Below are positions 27,443 through 37,113 of a stretch of 64,000 nt of DNA, one piece after another. A model generated the notes under the pieces. It made no database searches and was not told the DNA's origin. It was given only the letters and a program-made list of their open reading frames with translations. The stretch is from Candidatus Uabimicrobium amorphum (GTDB lineage: Bacteria; Planctomycetota; Uabimicrobiia; Uabimicrobiales; Uabimicrobiaceae): the NCBI RefSeq assembly GCF_009002475.1, contig NZ_AP019860.1, positions 2,976,001-3,040,000 of the forward strand, read 5' to 3'. A program made the position numbers and the translations under genes. How positions within the stretch are numbered: position 1 is the stretch's first letter; every line of letters starts with the position of its first letter.

Positions 27443-30400
27443 ATGTCTTTAGATCATTTAGAGTTTTTTAATATCAAACCGCAGACACAAATAAATCAAT
27501 ACCAGGTCATTTCACAAATAGGTAGTGGTGGCATGGGCGTTGTTTATTTAGTAAAAGATGCTCTCAATCGTAAACTGGCAATGAAGTTGATAAAACTAGA
27601 GCGGGGAACGGCCAAAAGAAGATTCCGTCGCGAGATGGAAATCAGCGCGGAATTGCAACACGATAATATTGTGAAGGTGCTTGACGCTGGAGCTATGAAT
27701 AAATGTCTGTATATTGTAATGGAGTATATTCATGGAAAACCGCTTGATGAGTATTGGCAGAGTCTAGAACTCCACGAAAAGATGGTTTTGTTTCATAAAA
27801 TAGCAAAGGCTGTGGGATATGCTCACAGCAAAAAAATTGTTCATCGCGACTTAAAACCCGACAACATACTTGTGACTCCAGAAGGCGAGCCAAAAATTAT
27901 GGATTTTGGTTTAGCGAAGTGGGCCAATGGAGAGGTAAATGATCTTACAAAAGACGGTAGTCTTCTCGGAACACCAAGATACATGTCTCCAGAGCAATTG
28001 TCAGGAAAAAATAGTCTCATAGATATGCGTACAGATGTCTATGCCCTAGGGGTTATATTGTACGAGATGGTAACAAATCAAAAAATGATACAAGGCAAAA
28101 GACGTATCTCTATATTTTCCAACATAGCCACCTACAATTTTAAGCCTATACAAGAACAAACAGAAGTTCCAAAGGAAATTGAAAATATCTGGCGAAACAG
28201 TGTCGCACACCGTCATCAACGCTACGCTGATGCGCAAAAGATGTCTGAGGATATTGCTCATTACCTAACTCAAAAAAAACGTCCGTTTACAAAAAGAGTG
28301 CAGCGCTTTTTGCGTTACCACAGTCACATTATAATTGTGGCCATGTCCGTGAGTATTACTCTTGTGGCTTTATACCCCTCTTTTTTTCGAGACAACGATA
28401 AAAAAATAATCTATGTAAATGATTTTGTTCTTGAAGCAGAAAATCTGATTAATCTTGGTTTTTTTACAGAAGCAGAGTCGGCCTTAAAAAAAGCCGAAAA
28501 ATACCGCCACTCTCGACAAAAAATACAGCTACTACGACTACAAATTTTATTTAGTCGCGGAGAATACACAGCAATTATTCAACAAAACACGCAGGCAGCA
28601 CAACACCAAATAGAAGCAACTTTGTTACAAATAAAAGCACTGGTACGTTTAAATGCTTCCTATCCTGTCATTGCGCAGTACTTACAGCTTATTTATAAAA
28701 ATGACGAACTTAGCGCTTTGGAAAAACAGGACGAAAACACAAAACGTTTGCAAAATTTACGAAAAATCAAAGACGAGGCCACGTATCATGCGATTCTATT
28801 TGCTTACCACAAGAAAATGTATCAAAAAGTTTTTGAATTAAAACGATATCTTACCCCTCAGTTTAGAGAACGTTCTTATGCAAACGACTTAAAGTTTTAC
28901 ATTGGTGAAAGCTATTTACAACAGTATAAAAAATCTCAATCAAAAACTGATCTACAAAAGGCATACGAAATATTTACATCTATATACGACCTATTTCCCG
29001 AAAAAGCACAAGTGGCTTATAAGATAGGCGTGTGCCTTTTCAAACTGAAACAGCCAAAAAATGCGCAAAAATATTTAGAAGTTTGTTGCCAATTGCAACC
29101 GCAAAATTCTGCCTATCGACTTCTTTTGGGAAAAGCATATGCTGCCACGAAAAATTACGATTTAGCCAACATCAACCTCAAGATGGTTCGTGGTAAAGAG
29201 AAGGTAAAAGCCATAGAGGGGCTATTCAAGTTAGTACTTGAAGATGCGCGCTACCAAGACGATGTTTTTTGGTTTTTATTGCGCATGGTCGCTCTTTATG
29301 ACGAACAAAATCTACCAGATTTGTTAGAAAGTGATGTCATAGAACTTTCACAAAAATATAAAGTCCATTATCGCGAATATAATAACAGTAAAAAAATAGA
29401 CGGTAAACTTTTTCAGCGATATTTATCGGTCAGTGAAACAAGGCAACAAGCAGTAAAAGCCTTTCTGCTTGCGGGATACAAACAAGATTTTTCACATCTC
29501 TTGCACAAAGAGTCCCTTGAAAAGAAAATTTTACTGCGTATACAAAAAAATATGCGCAATTTTATCATCTATTTGATCGCGCACACTTATTTGTATAACA
29601 CGCCTGATATACAAAATCTTTTGCACAAGCATCACCGCAGTGTTGAACAAATACTACACAACGAAAAAGAAACCATCCTCATTCGTTATCTAGCAGCAAA
29701 AGCTCTGGCAAGGATACAATTATACCAAACGGTAGCCGCGGCAATGAAATCTAAAAATTCTGAAACGGCAGTTGTGTGCTCTGCCGCTCTTAGCGAAGTA
29801 AACTTTGTATTTGATCTACGTTATATTGGAAAATTGAATTTTAAACTGGATTCCCGTTACAAAGCGATTATTTATGCGCGAATTTTTCCCGAACGTCATA
29901 TGCGCTATTTTGACTTGATTCCTAGAGACACGACCCCTGTTTCTAAAGAGCACCCCATTTATGGAATCGTAGAAAATCTACGGCAAAATCTGGCTCATGA
30001 GGATAAGGTCATAAAAGTTATTTGCGCTGCTCTGCTGTGGCGATGGACAGGTGACTCAGAATTAAACACCATTTTACACACGGTTCTTCATGAAAAAGGT
30101 CCGCTTGCCACATTTGCTAACTACTATTACTGGAAATCTTCCTATCCGATTGACTACGAGGATAAGTATTTCGATCTCCTCTTACAGATTTTGCAAAATA
30201 GTACCGCGAAGATAAAGCACATTGCACTTAACAATCAAAATTTAAACCAAGTGCTACTTGACAATCCCAAAACAAAACAAAAATTTATCAAGGCATTACA
30301 AAAACTCGCCCAAGAAGAGGATCTCTATGTGAAAACAAAAGCTTCATCTCTAATTGTATCTACCGACCCCAAAAAACAACAAAATCTGTATCTTGGTAAA

Positions 30401-31561
30401 ATACCGTTGACAGTAAAAATCATCGTCTACATGCTCGGAAACTTATTCAAGGTGTTCGAAATACATGAAATCTCGCGTCGTGGGATGGTAACGAAGACAA
30501 GTATTCATGATTTACGAAATATGGGTTTCACTATCATGACGAATCGCAATGAACCTGATGAATTTAAAAATTTTATTTGCAAAACCGGAGCACTTTTCGG
30601 AGTTTCTCGTTTCAAAAATTTAAAAATTGCCTCCTCTAACCTTGGTGCCAATTTTCTCATGAGCGCAACAACAAGCTATTTGTATTCGCAAAAGACAAAA
30701 CCATTTTTCGATCTGGTACTCGGCAACAAAAGTGTTTCCAAATCATCATTGAAAAAGTTGCTTGTGCCATATTTACAACACGAAAATCCCCACGTGCGCA
30801 TGAGTGCCTGGGCCGCCCAAACATACCTAAGTAATCGCCATCAATTACAAAAACTATATCAGCAAGGCCAGAAAACAGAAGATGTATACATTCGGGAAGG
30901 AATCTCTTGGGGAATAAATCGCTTTGTGCTCAATGACGTAATGAAGAACGTTTCTATCCAAAAAAAATCTCAAGCACGAGCGGTTCCTTATTACGATATT
31001 TACATTGACTTTTTACGCAAAGCAAAAAACTCACATTACATCCCTCTACTACGCTGTGCTGCGGAGTTGACAAACGAAGATATTCGCAAGGCTCAATTTC
31101 ACTATGAACTAGCTGTCATCCATAAAAGCCTGGAAGAACCACAAGCCATCCATCATATCAATAAGGCAATTGATTTGATAAAAGATTTAAAATCAAGTAT
31201 GCTCGATACTTGGGTACGCTACCAATTTGAAAAAGCCACCATTCTCAGTTCAAATATTCCGTTACACCGCCAAGAGGTACAAAGTATCATCGAAAAACAT
31301 CTATTTTACATCAATAATCCTGATAGCCTCACAACCATCGCAACGACATTGGCAAAATTTCAGGAAGAAAAATATAAAGATTTACTCAAAAAAGTTTTGC
31401 GCAAACAACTCGAATTGTTATGTAACAAAAAATTTAAGAGTAGTGATGAACTCTTCCAAAAGAAATATCAAATACTTCAACGGCTCATTACTCTAAGCGA
31501 AAACTCTAATCCGTTATACAATAGCTTTTTTGAAATTATAGCCGCGAAAATCAAAAAGTAA
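27443..31561 (+). CDS. Receptor-like Ser/Thr protein kinase with TPR/HEAT-like region
   Basis: The protein has 1372 residues. An N-terminal Hanks-type kinase (about 20-275) has GSGGMG (27-32), the ATP Lys 48, the catalytic HRDLKPDN (His134, Asp136), DFG at 154, and GTPRYMSPEQL, so it should be active. One membrane segment (about 294-314, IIIVAMSVSITLVAL) separates it from about 1050 residues. Those contain TPR-like helices at 330-600 (for example VAYKIGVCLFKLKQPKNAQK) and HEAT-like helical units beyond 700. This layout is typical of planctomycete kinase receptors. The signal sensed is unknown. The 16-mer TTGACAGGATTAACAG occurs just before the gene (27404) and just after it (31569). Confidence 0.9.
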   Translation: MSLDHLEFFNIKPQTQINQYQVISQIGSGGMGVVYLVKDALNRKLAMKLIKLERGTAKRRFRREMEISAELQHDNIVKVLDAGAMNKCLYIVMEYIHGKPLDEYWQSLELHEKMVLFHKIAKAVGYAHSKKIVHRDLKPDNILVTPEGEPKIMDFGLAKWANGEVNDLTKDGSLLGTPRYMSPEQLSGKNSLIDMRTDVYALGVILYEMVTNQKMIQGKRRISIFSNIATYNFKPIQEQTEVPKEIENIWRNSVAHRHQRYADAQKMSEDIAHYLTQKKRPFTKRVQRFLRYHSHIIIVAMSVSITLVALYPSFFRDNDKKIIYVNDFVLEAENLINLGFFTEAESALKKAEKYRHSRQKIQLLRLQILFSRGEYTAIIQQNTQAAQHQIEATLLQIKALVRLNASYPVIAQYLQLIYKNDELSALEKQDENTKRLQNLRKIKDEATYHAILFAYHKKMYQKVFELKRYLTPQFRERSYANDLKFYIGESYLQQYKKSQSKTDLQKAYEIFTSIYDLFPEKAQVAYKIGVCLFKLKQPKNAQKYLEVCCQLQPQNSAYRLLLGKAYAATKNYDLANINLKMVRGKEKVKAIEGLFKLVLEDARYQDDVFWFLLRMVALYDEQNLPDLLESDVIELSQKYKVHYREYNNSKKIDGKLFQRYLSVSETRQQAVKAFLLAGYKQDFSHLLHKESLEKKILLRIQKNMRNFIIYLIAHTYLYNTPDIQNLLHKHHRSVEQILHNEKETILIRYLAAKALARIQLYQTVAAAMKSKNSETAVVCSAALSEVNFVFDLRYIGKLNFKLDSRYKAIIYARIFPERHMRYFDLIPRDTTPVSKEHPIYGIVENLRQNLAHEDKVIKVICAALLWRWTGDSELNTILHTVLHEKGPLATFANYYYWKSSYPIDYEDKYFDLLLQILQNSTAKIKHIALNNQNLNQVLLDNPKTKQKFIKALQKLAQEEDLYVKTKASSLIVSTDPKKQQNLYLGKIPLTVKIIVYMLGNLFKVFEIHEISRRGMVTKTSIHDLRNMGFTIMTNRNEPDEFKNFICKTGALFGVSRFKNLKIASSNLGANFLMSATTSYLYSQKTKPFFDLVLGNKSVSKSSLKKLLVPYLQHENPHVRMSAWAAQTYLSNRHQLQKLYQQGQKTEDVYIREGISWGINRFVLNDVMKNVSIQKKSQARAVPYYDIYIDFLRKAKNSHYIPLLRCAAELTNEDIRKAQFHYELAVIHKSLEEPQAIHHINKAIDLIKDLKSSMLDTWVRYQFEKATILSSNIPLHRQEVQSIIEKHLFYINNPDSLTTIATTLAKFQEEKYKDLLKKVLRKQLELLCNKKFKSSDELFQKKYQILQRLITLSENSNPLYNSFFEIIAAKIKK

Positions 31562-31671
31562 GCCTGTATTGACAGGATTAACAGGATGGATCAGATAAAA
31601 TAATTGCTAAAGTACACCTTTTCTCTTATGATTTTGTCTAAATCGAAAACAAATACATTAGAAAGTGAATC

Positions 31672-33015
31672 ATGAACAAGATATACCTCCTACTTTTTAT
31701 ATTTTTTCTACCGTTATTATCCGCCCAAAATCAAATTAAAATAGATTGGAATACTTTTTCTGGATCGCGTTACGAAGACTATGGACGTAGTGTTGCTATT
31801 GATCACAAAGGCAATATCTATATAACGGGAAAAAGCCTTGATACCTGGGGAAAACCTCTAAAATCTCATACGGGAAAATCCGATATCTTCATTGCGAAAT
31901 ACTCTCCCGCAGGAATACTTATGTGGAACACTTTCATTGGCGCCGCAAACGAATATGACGATGTCGCCGGAATCGTGGTCGACCAAGAAGGCAATGTTTA
32001 TATTGCAGGTAAAAGTGTTGCCTCATGGGGTGATCCTCTCCGCCCATACGCAGGGTGGCAAGACGTGTTTCTCGCCAAATTTGATACAAACGGTAAACTG
32101 TGCTGGAATACATTTGTAGGCTCCAAAGATTCCGACCAAACAGCAGAGTTTGGCAACACTTTAGTCGTTGATCATCAAGGTAATATTTACGTCACTGGTA
32201 GAAGCTATCACTCCTGGGGAAAGCCAATCAACAAGCATTACAAAGCCTTTGATACCTTTATCGCTAAATTTACTACCGATGGGACTCTATTGTGGAATAC
32301 TTTTATGGGTTGCCATGATAGTGATGTGACCGGTGGTATCGCCATTGATTCCATGGGAAATACTTATGTAACAGGGTATAGCTATGCTTCATGGGGAGAA
32401 CCAATCCATCCACACTCGAGTTTTTTTATTTCAGAGATATTTGTCGCTAAAATCGATTCTTCTGGAAAGCGCGAGTGGAATACGTTTATGGGTTCCACAG
32501 ACTACGATTCTGGTTTTGGTATCGCCGTGGGCCAACACGGAGTTTATGTTTCCGGTTTTAGTTGTAAAACATGGGGAAATCCAATCCGTCCACACGTAGG
32601 GCAAGGCGACGAAGGCGAATGCGACATTTTTGTTGCCAAATTGGACCTCAATGGTGTTCGTCAATGGAATACTTTTCTTGGATCAAAAAATCACGACGAC
32701 AGATCTTATAGTATTTCTGTCGCGAAAGACTCTCTCTTTGTGTCAGGATCAAGTTGGGGCGCATGGGGCGATCCGTTAGAACCCCATAAAGGTCGTAGAG
32801 ACGGTGTTCTTGCAAAACTCGACTTGAAAGGAAATATGCTATGGCATACCTTTATCGGATCTCAAGAAATTGAAAGCATTGCAAGCATCGTCCACAAAGA
32901 CGACAAATGCTATATTGTGGGTAGCAGTTCGACAAGTTGGGCATCTCCGAAAACACCATTCTCGGGTGACTACGACGCATACTTACTGGTATTACAGTTA
33001 TTACAATTGAAATAA
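31672..33015 (+). CDS. Secreted seven-bladed SBBP beta-propeller protein
   Basis: The protein has 447 residues. A signal peptide (about residues 1-18, ending LLSAQ) precedes exactly seven repeats of about 60 residues. Each begins WNTF.G and contains V.D..GN.Y..G.S..SWG.P...H.G..D.F.AK.D.NG, the SBBP (seven-bladed beta-propeller) repeat. Seven units close one propeller. Blades 6 and 7 drift most. The protein is probably periplasmic or exported, binding a partner or ligand; no enzyme residues are evident. It sits 110 bases after the receptor kinase and could be functionally linked. Confidence 0.88.
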   Translation: MNKIYLLLFIFFLPLLSAQNQIKIDWNTFSGSRYEDYGRSVAIDHKGNIYITGKSLDTWGKPLKSHTGKSDIFIAKYSPAGILMWNTFIGAANEYDDVAGIVVDQEGNVYIAGKSVASWGDPLRPYAGWQDVFLAKFDTNGKLCWNTFVGSKDSDQTAEFGNTLVVDHQGNIYVTGRSYHSWGKPINKHYKAFDTFIAKFTTDGTLLWNTFMGCHDSDVTGGIAIDSMGNTYVTGYSYASWGEPIHPHSSFFISEIFVAKIDSSGKREWNTFMGSTDYDSGFGIAVGQHGVYVSGFSCKTWGNPIRPHVGQGDEGECDIFVAKLDLNGVRQWNTFLGSKNHDDRSYSISVAKDSLFVSGSSWGAWGDPLEPHKGRRDGVLAKLDLKGNMLWHTFIGSQEIESIASIVHKDDKCYIVGSSSTSWASPKTPFSGDYDAYLLVLQLLQLK

Positions 33016-33032
33016 TTTTATCGATGGGTACA

Positions 33033-33872
33033 CTATCCCATCTTCAATAGGATCACTCCGCAAACAATCATGGTAATGGCCATTACTTTTTTTGCATTGC
33101 AGTGCTCTTTAAAAAACAAAATGCCAAAGATTGCTCCCAACACAACAGAGCATTCGCGTAGCGCAACGATATAACTTACATGTCCCAAACGAAAGGCAAA
33201 AAGAATAAGGGCATATGTGGATATAGATCCACAGCCAACAATCGCAATATATTTTTTATGTTTCCGAAGAGCATTTAAACACTTATTTTTGTGTTTAAGC
33301 ATCACATACGGTGCCGCAAGAAGTATAGAGAACAGAAACATCTGCGCAATGTAAATCGCGGGGTGTATTTTTTGTACGCCGAGTTTATCAACAATAGAAT
33401 AAAGAGCGATACTAACACCAACGCTAAATGCAAGAAGTGCGGATTTTTTATCACTCGTAAAATTTCCCAACGCCATTGTGATCGTTCCACAGAGAATCGC
33501 GGCAATGGCAATACCGCCATACAAAGAAATTTGCTCGTTCAGTAAAACGAAAGCAAGAATTGCGGTCCCCGCAACCCCTGTTCCACGAGCAATGGGATAC
33601 ACAAACGAAATGTGTCCTTCTTCATACGCTTTGGAAAGAAAAATAAAATAAAAGGCATGAATCACACCTGTTGCAATGATGTAGGGTAAGGCACTAAGAT
33701 AAAGAGAAAAATCAAAAGGAATTAGAAAATACACTGGTGTACTGACCAAAGTAGCGAGAAGAACACTCAGCCACAACACTCCCATGTCTCCCTTGACTTT
33801 CCGCGCTGCTAAATTCCACAACGCATGCATGAATGCCGAAAGAAAAACTAACAAGTAAATATCACTATGCAT
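33033..33872 (-). CDS. EamA/DMT-family transporter
   Basis: This is a 279-residue membrane protein with ten hydrophobic segments in two halves, each an EamA domain. The first repeat starts FLSAFMHALWNLAARK; the second includes ALYSIVDKLGV. DMT exporters move amino acids, nucleotides or drug-like solutes. The ATG at 33872 is preferred to the 36 bases further upstream because AGGTGG lies about 6 bases before it. The gene ends 17 bases from the propeller gene on the other strand. A helical half pair is common to small-molecule efflux; the substrate is unknown. Confidence 0.85.
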   Translation of the reverse strand: MHSDIYLLVFLSAFMHALWNLAARKVKGDMGVLWLSVLLATLVSTPVYFLIPFDFSLYLSALPYIIATGVIHAFYFIFLSKAYEEGHISFVYPIARGTGVAGTAILAFVLLNEQISLYGGIAIAAILCGTITMALGNFTSDKKSALLAFSVGVSIALYSIVDKLGVQKIHPAIYIAQMFLFSILLAAPYVMLKHKNKCLNALRKHKKYIAIVGCGSISTYALILFAFRLGHVSYIVALRECSVVLGAIFGILFFKEHCNAKKVMAITMIVCGVILLKMG

Positions 33873-33980
33873 AATTACCACCTGAAAATTGTTATTGCGC
33901 TTTTTCACAAAATGTGCGATATATTTTTATATAGTAAACCAACTTTACCTCTTTAACACAACACTACGGCGGAAATTACG

Positions 33981-34856
33981 ATGAAAATATACGCGCTCAT
34001 TTTTTTTATGCTAATATCAGGGTGTACATCAACACTCAACAACGACCTTCCTCAAAGAAAAACAGCGAAAATTGTCGACTCAGAAAATCCCGAAGTCGAT
34101 GGAATCTTATTGATAGACGCCGCGAAACAAGGTGACGCGGAAACGGTATACGAATTTATCTTGCAAGGTGCAGACCTTGACATGCAAGATGACCAAGGGT
34201 ACACACCGCTTATTGTCGCCTCTCGTGAAGGACACCTACAAGTAGTGGAATCCATTTTAAGTGCTGGTGCCGATGTTCACTTGCGTAGTAAAGCAGGAGA
34301 AACAGCCATCACGGTCGCCGCTCAAGGCGGATACAGAGACATTATTAGCGCTCTCATTGAGGCAAAATGCGACATAAACACCCAAGACGCGAACGGCGAA
34401 ACCGCTCTGAGTTTCGCGATATGGAACGGACACAGTAATGTTGCCCAACTATTGATCGCAAAAGGTGCAAATGTAAATACTGCAAAACAAAACGGACGCA
34501 CCCCGCTGATGTTTGCCTCTCTTTTGGGCGATCACGAAATGGTAGAAAAATTGCTTTCCCAAGGTGCACAAGTCAATACCAAAGATAAATTTGGTGAAAC
34601 AGCTCTCATTTTTGCCGTTTCCGAAAAGCATGAAAAAACAGTTGCGCTACTCATAAAATCCAAGGCAAATGTTGATGCACAAAATGACAAAGGTGTCACA
34701 CCTCTCATGATTGCCGCCGAACAACAACAATTGCAAATTATCAAACGCCTTTTAGCCGTTGGGGCAAAGAAAAATATAAAAGATCGTGCAGGCAAAACAG
34801 CACTAGATTATGCCAAAGCACAAAAAAATAAGGCCATCATTGCTGCATTTAAATAA
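33981..34856 (+). CDS. Ankyrin-repeat lipoprotein
   Basis: The protein has 291 residues. A type-II signal with lipobox LISGC places the lipidated Cys at residue 15, so it is anchored in the inner or outer membrane facing the periplasm. After a 30-residue spacer come eight ankyrin repeats of 33 residues (including partial ends), with canonical units such as GYTPLIVASREGHLQVVESI and NGRTPLMFASLLGDHEMVEK. The consensus TPL-A-x2-G-H and GAxVN/D is well kept. Ankyrin arrays bind proteins; bacterial lipoproteins of this kind often act in stress or catalase protection, which cannot be assigned here. Confidence 0.9.
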   Translation: MKIYALIFFMLISGCTSTLNNDLPQRKTAKIVDSENPEVDGILLIDAAKQGDAETVYEFILQGADLDMQDDQGYTPLIVASREGHLQVVESILSAGADVHLRSKAGETAITVAAQGGYRDIISALIEAKCDINTQDANGETALSFAIWNGHSNVAQLLIAKGANVNTAKQNGRTPLMFASLLGDHEMVEKLLSQGAQVNTKDKFGETALIFAVSEKHEKTVALLIKSKANVDAQNDKGVTPLMIAAEQQQLQIIKRLLAVGAKKNIKDRAGKTALDYAKAQKNKAIIAAFK

Positions 34857-34896
34857 CGTTTATTTTCCAGCAAAAACGTTTCTCGCTAAATTTGTG

Positions 34897-34924
34897 TTGA
34901 CATCACCAAGTTATTTCGTATCTT
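34897..34924 (+). promoter_or_regulatory. Sigma-70-like promoter for the Kelch gene
   Basis: TTGACA (34897-34902), a 16-base spacer and TATCTT (34919-34924) lie 78 bases before the ATG at 35002. The -35 is perfect; the -10 matches 4 of 6 with the usual spacing. Confidence 0.5.
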
Positions 34925-35001
34925 TAGTGTACTTCTATATATATTCCACTTCTTAATTGAGAATGAGTCTCTATCTCTATTTTTTAAACAAGGAAAAAAT
35001 A

Positions 35002-35952
35002 ATGAAAAAAATTCTATGTATTTTAGCAATGATAACGGCCTTGTGTGCCAATGATCAAATGTACAACTTTCCCGACATGCCCGAAAAGCTTACCAGCTTG
35101 GGCGGTGTCATTGTGGACAATACCATATATCTATATGGTGGTCACGCAGGTAAACCTCACAGTTACTCAAAAGAAGAGCAATCAAACCGTTTATGGAAAC
35201 TAGAGCTGAAAAAAGACGCTGGTTGGGAAAAAATATCCGAAGGAGCCACACGCATGCAAGGATTGGCGATGGTTGCTCACGGAAAATCTCTTTACCGTAT
35301 CGGTGGCTTTTCCGCCAAAAATAGCACAGGAGAAAAGCACGATTTATGGTCCACAAAGGAGTTCTTTTGCTACACCGACAAATGGCAACAACTACCGGAC
35401 TTGCCGGAAAGACGTTCGTCTCATGGAGCGGCTATTGCCGATGGAAAAATATACATTGCTGGTGGCTGGAGCATGGAAAGCAAAAAGAAAACCTGGCACA
35501 AAACGGTATATGTATACGACACCAACAGCGATGGTGCAAAATGGGAAAAACTTGCCGACACACCTTTTACGAGAAGAGCGCTTGCCGTAATCGCATTCCA
35601 AGATAAAGTTTACGTGATTGGCGGAATGCAAGAGGTCGGAGGCCCGACAACAAAAGTCGGGGTGTACGATATCAAAACGAATACCTGGGCAGATGGACCA
35701 CAGCTACAAGGTTCCAAAATGACAGGCTTTGGATGTTCGGCAGCGGTGTTAAACGGTGAACTTTACGTGAGTACTGTTACGGGCTCTTTGCAAAAATTAG
35801 ACACCAAAGACAATAAATGGGTTGTCGTTAGTGAAATTGGCCCGAGATTTTTTCATCAAATGCTACCGATCAAAGATGGTTTTGTTATGGTCGGCGGTGG
35901 CAGTATGATGGGGAAAACGGCGAAGTTGGACGTTGTCAAAGTTACAAAATAG
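35002..35952 (+). CDS. Secreted Kelch-repeat beta-propeller protein
   Basis: The protein has 316 residues from the ATG at 35002, which has AAGGA upstream and directly gives a signal peptide (MKKILCILAMITALCAN). Five or six Kelch blades follow, marked by the Gly-Gly pairs in YLYGGHAG, YRIGGFSA, YIAGGWSM, YVIGGMQE and VMVGGGSM and the spaced Trp/Tyr. The resemblance is to periplasmic Kelch proteins such as the YjhT/NanM mutarotase family, which act on sialic acid, but no such pathway is present here. It may equally be a protein-binding propeller. The stop is 16 bases before the flavodoxin ATG. Confidence 0.82.
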   Translation: MKKILCILAMITALCANDQMYNFPDMPEKLTSLGGVIVDNTIYLYGGHAGKPHSYSKEEQSNRLWKLELKKDAGWEKISEGATRMQGLAMVAHGKSLYRIGGFSAKNSTGEKHDLWSTKEFFCYTDKWQQLPDLPERRSSHGAAIADGKIYIAGGWSMESKKKTWHKTVYVYDTNSDGAKWEKLADTPFTRRALAVIAFQDKVYVIGGMQEVGGPTTKVGVYDIKTNTWADGPQLQGSKMTGFGCSAAVLNGELYVSTVTGSLQKLDTKDNKWVVVSEIGPRFFHQMLPIKDGFVMVGGGSMMGKTAKLDVVKVTK

Positions 35953-35968
35953 AGGTATTTGTACAACA

Positions 35969-36496
35969 ATGGATAAATTCATAGGCATTTTTTATGCGAC
36001 AGGTGCCGGAAATACCAAAACGGTTGCCGAAGAAATTCAAAAAGAACTTGGAGAAGATCGCACCGATATTTTCGACATCTTCCACATCAAGAAAAAGGAC
36101 TACAGCATCTTCGATGAATATGATTTTTTAATTTTCGGCTCTCCCACCTACACCGGAGGGACGATGCATTTTCGTTGGAAAAGCGTTTTTCCGTTCTTGA
36201 AAAAACTCGACTTCTCCGAAAGATACGTAGCGCTATTCACTTTGGGAGATCGCAAGAATTATCCAAAAAAATTTGCCCTGGCACTTAACCAAATGCACAA
36301 CGAACTCAAAAATTGCTACGACATAGCTTTTCTAGGAGAATGCACACCCGAAGATTACCACTACACGAAAAGCGCTTTCCTTGGACAAAAAAAAATCCAC
36401 GGTTTGGCGATTGATCAACACAACGAAAAAAACCTCACACCACAACGAATACAAACCTGGGTAAATCATTTACGTGAATATATAGACGATTGGTAA
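35969..36496 (+). CDS. Flavodoxin
   Basis: The protein has 175 residues and starts at the ATG at 35969. The phosphate loop of FMN binding is FYATGAGNTKTVAEEI near residues 7-22 (the usual T/SxTGxT). FGSPTYTGGTMHFRWK near residues 56-71 and ALFTLGDRKNYPKKF near 90-105 mark the loops that grip the flavin ring. Long-chain flavodoxins such as this (about 175) carry electrons in metabolism or under iron limitation. An exact 10-bp stem with a TTCG loop (36503-36526) follows the stop. Confidence 0.93.
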   Translation: MDKFIGIFYATGAGNTKTVAEEIQKELGEDRTDIFDIFHIKKKDYSIFDEYDFLIFGSPTYTGGTMHFRWKSVFPFLKKLDFSERYVALFTLGDRKNYPKKFALALNQMHNELKNCYDIAFLGECTPEDYHYTKSAFLGQKKIHGLAIDQHNEKNLTPQRIQTWVNHLREYIDDW

Positions 36497-36502
36497 TAAC
36501 TG

Positions 36503-36526
36503 CTAGAGCGCTTTCGAGCGCTCTAG
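36503..36526. terminator. Perfect 10-bp hairpin with UUCG loop
   Basis: CTAGAGCGCT - TTCG - AGCGCTCTAG begins 6 bases after the flavodoxin stop. The very stable UUCG tetraloop suggests a transcript 3' end, although the following ATAAATTTAT is not a clean T tract. Confidence 0.6.
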
Positions 36527-36618
36527 ATAAATTTATCCAAAAATAAAAATATTTTTGGCATTTAACTTACGGTGTTTGTACACTTAAAGATAATTACATC
36601 TATCGCGAAATTGATATA

Positions 36619-36660
36619 ACGGGCGGACACTAGGTCCGCCCCTACATCGCAAATTGTTAG
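36619..36660. repeat. Small GC-rich hairpin repeat, copy 2
   Basis: Perfect 8-bp stem GGGCGGAC - ACTAG - GTCCGCCC (36621-36641) followed by CTACATCGCAAATTGTTAG. Related to the copy at 4266-4310. Together with the TTCG hairpin it fills most of the 220 bases between the flavodoxin and the next module; nothing else was seen there. Confidence 0.6.
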
Positions 36661-36716
36661 AGTTATTCTTTTGTAATGCGATGGTAGATCAAAGTATATA
36701 TTTTTGGAGACCAATT

Positions 36717-37109
36717 GTGCAACAAGTAAGTATTCACGACGAGTACGCCAACGGTGACCGGTTTCACACACTGACTATTGACATGCTCACCACTCACATT
36801 ACCTTGCGCGAATTGATTCGCCGCAGAGTTTACCAAGAAGTAAAAGACTATAACAATTCCACTCCGGGATATTTTCAGGGGCTTGTACAGCCTAAAGAAG
36901 CCGAAAAAGTGCTCAATGGTTATAAGTTGCGCGAAAAGCGCAAAATTGATTGGGAGCAGCAGTACAAGTTGGCGATAGACGCCTTCACGCAAAATGGATA
37001 TTTTGTATTGGTCGACCATCAACAAATAGAGGACTTGGACACTCAAATAGAATTGCGTGTGGATACAGAAGTCTGTTTTATCAAATTAGTACCTTTGGTC
37101 GGAGGCTAG
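36717..37109 (+). CDS. MoaD/ubiquitin-like protein with C-terminal Gly-Gly
   Basis: The protein has 130 residues from a GTG at 36717, chosen because TTTTTGGAGACCAATT puts GGAGA six bases before it. The C-terminal half (about residues 95-130) reads YFVLVDHQQIEDLDTQI ... TEVCFIKLVPLVGG and follows the pattern of ThiS/MoaD/ubiquitin beta-grasp proteins (xVxVNxxxVxLDxxLxxxDEVxFxPPVxGG), ending exactly at Gly129-Gly130. HTLTIDM and ITLRELIRRRVYQEV (about 17-42) would be strand 2 and helix 1. About 50 residues (45-92) are inserted before the last strands. The RBS of the next gene overlaps the codons for the Gly-Gly, so the two are coupled. The beta-grasp call is my inference. Confidence 0.65.
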   Translation: MQQVSIHDEYANGDRFHTLTIDMLTTHITLRELIRRRVYQEVKDYNNSTPGYFQGLVQPKEAEKVLNGYKLREKRKIDWEQQYKLAIDAFTQNGYFVLVDHQQIEDLDTQIELRVDTEVCFIKLVPLVGG

Positions 37110-37113
37110 AACA

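Noticed and set aside
34052..34795. Minus-strand frames opposite the ankyrin gene
   Set aside because: They mirror the ankyrin periodicity and have no start signals.
36654..36716. Longer start (TTG 36654) for the Ubl-like gene
   Set aside because: No ribosome site there; it overlaps the GC-rich hairpin repeat, while GTG 36717 has GGAGA at proper spacing.
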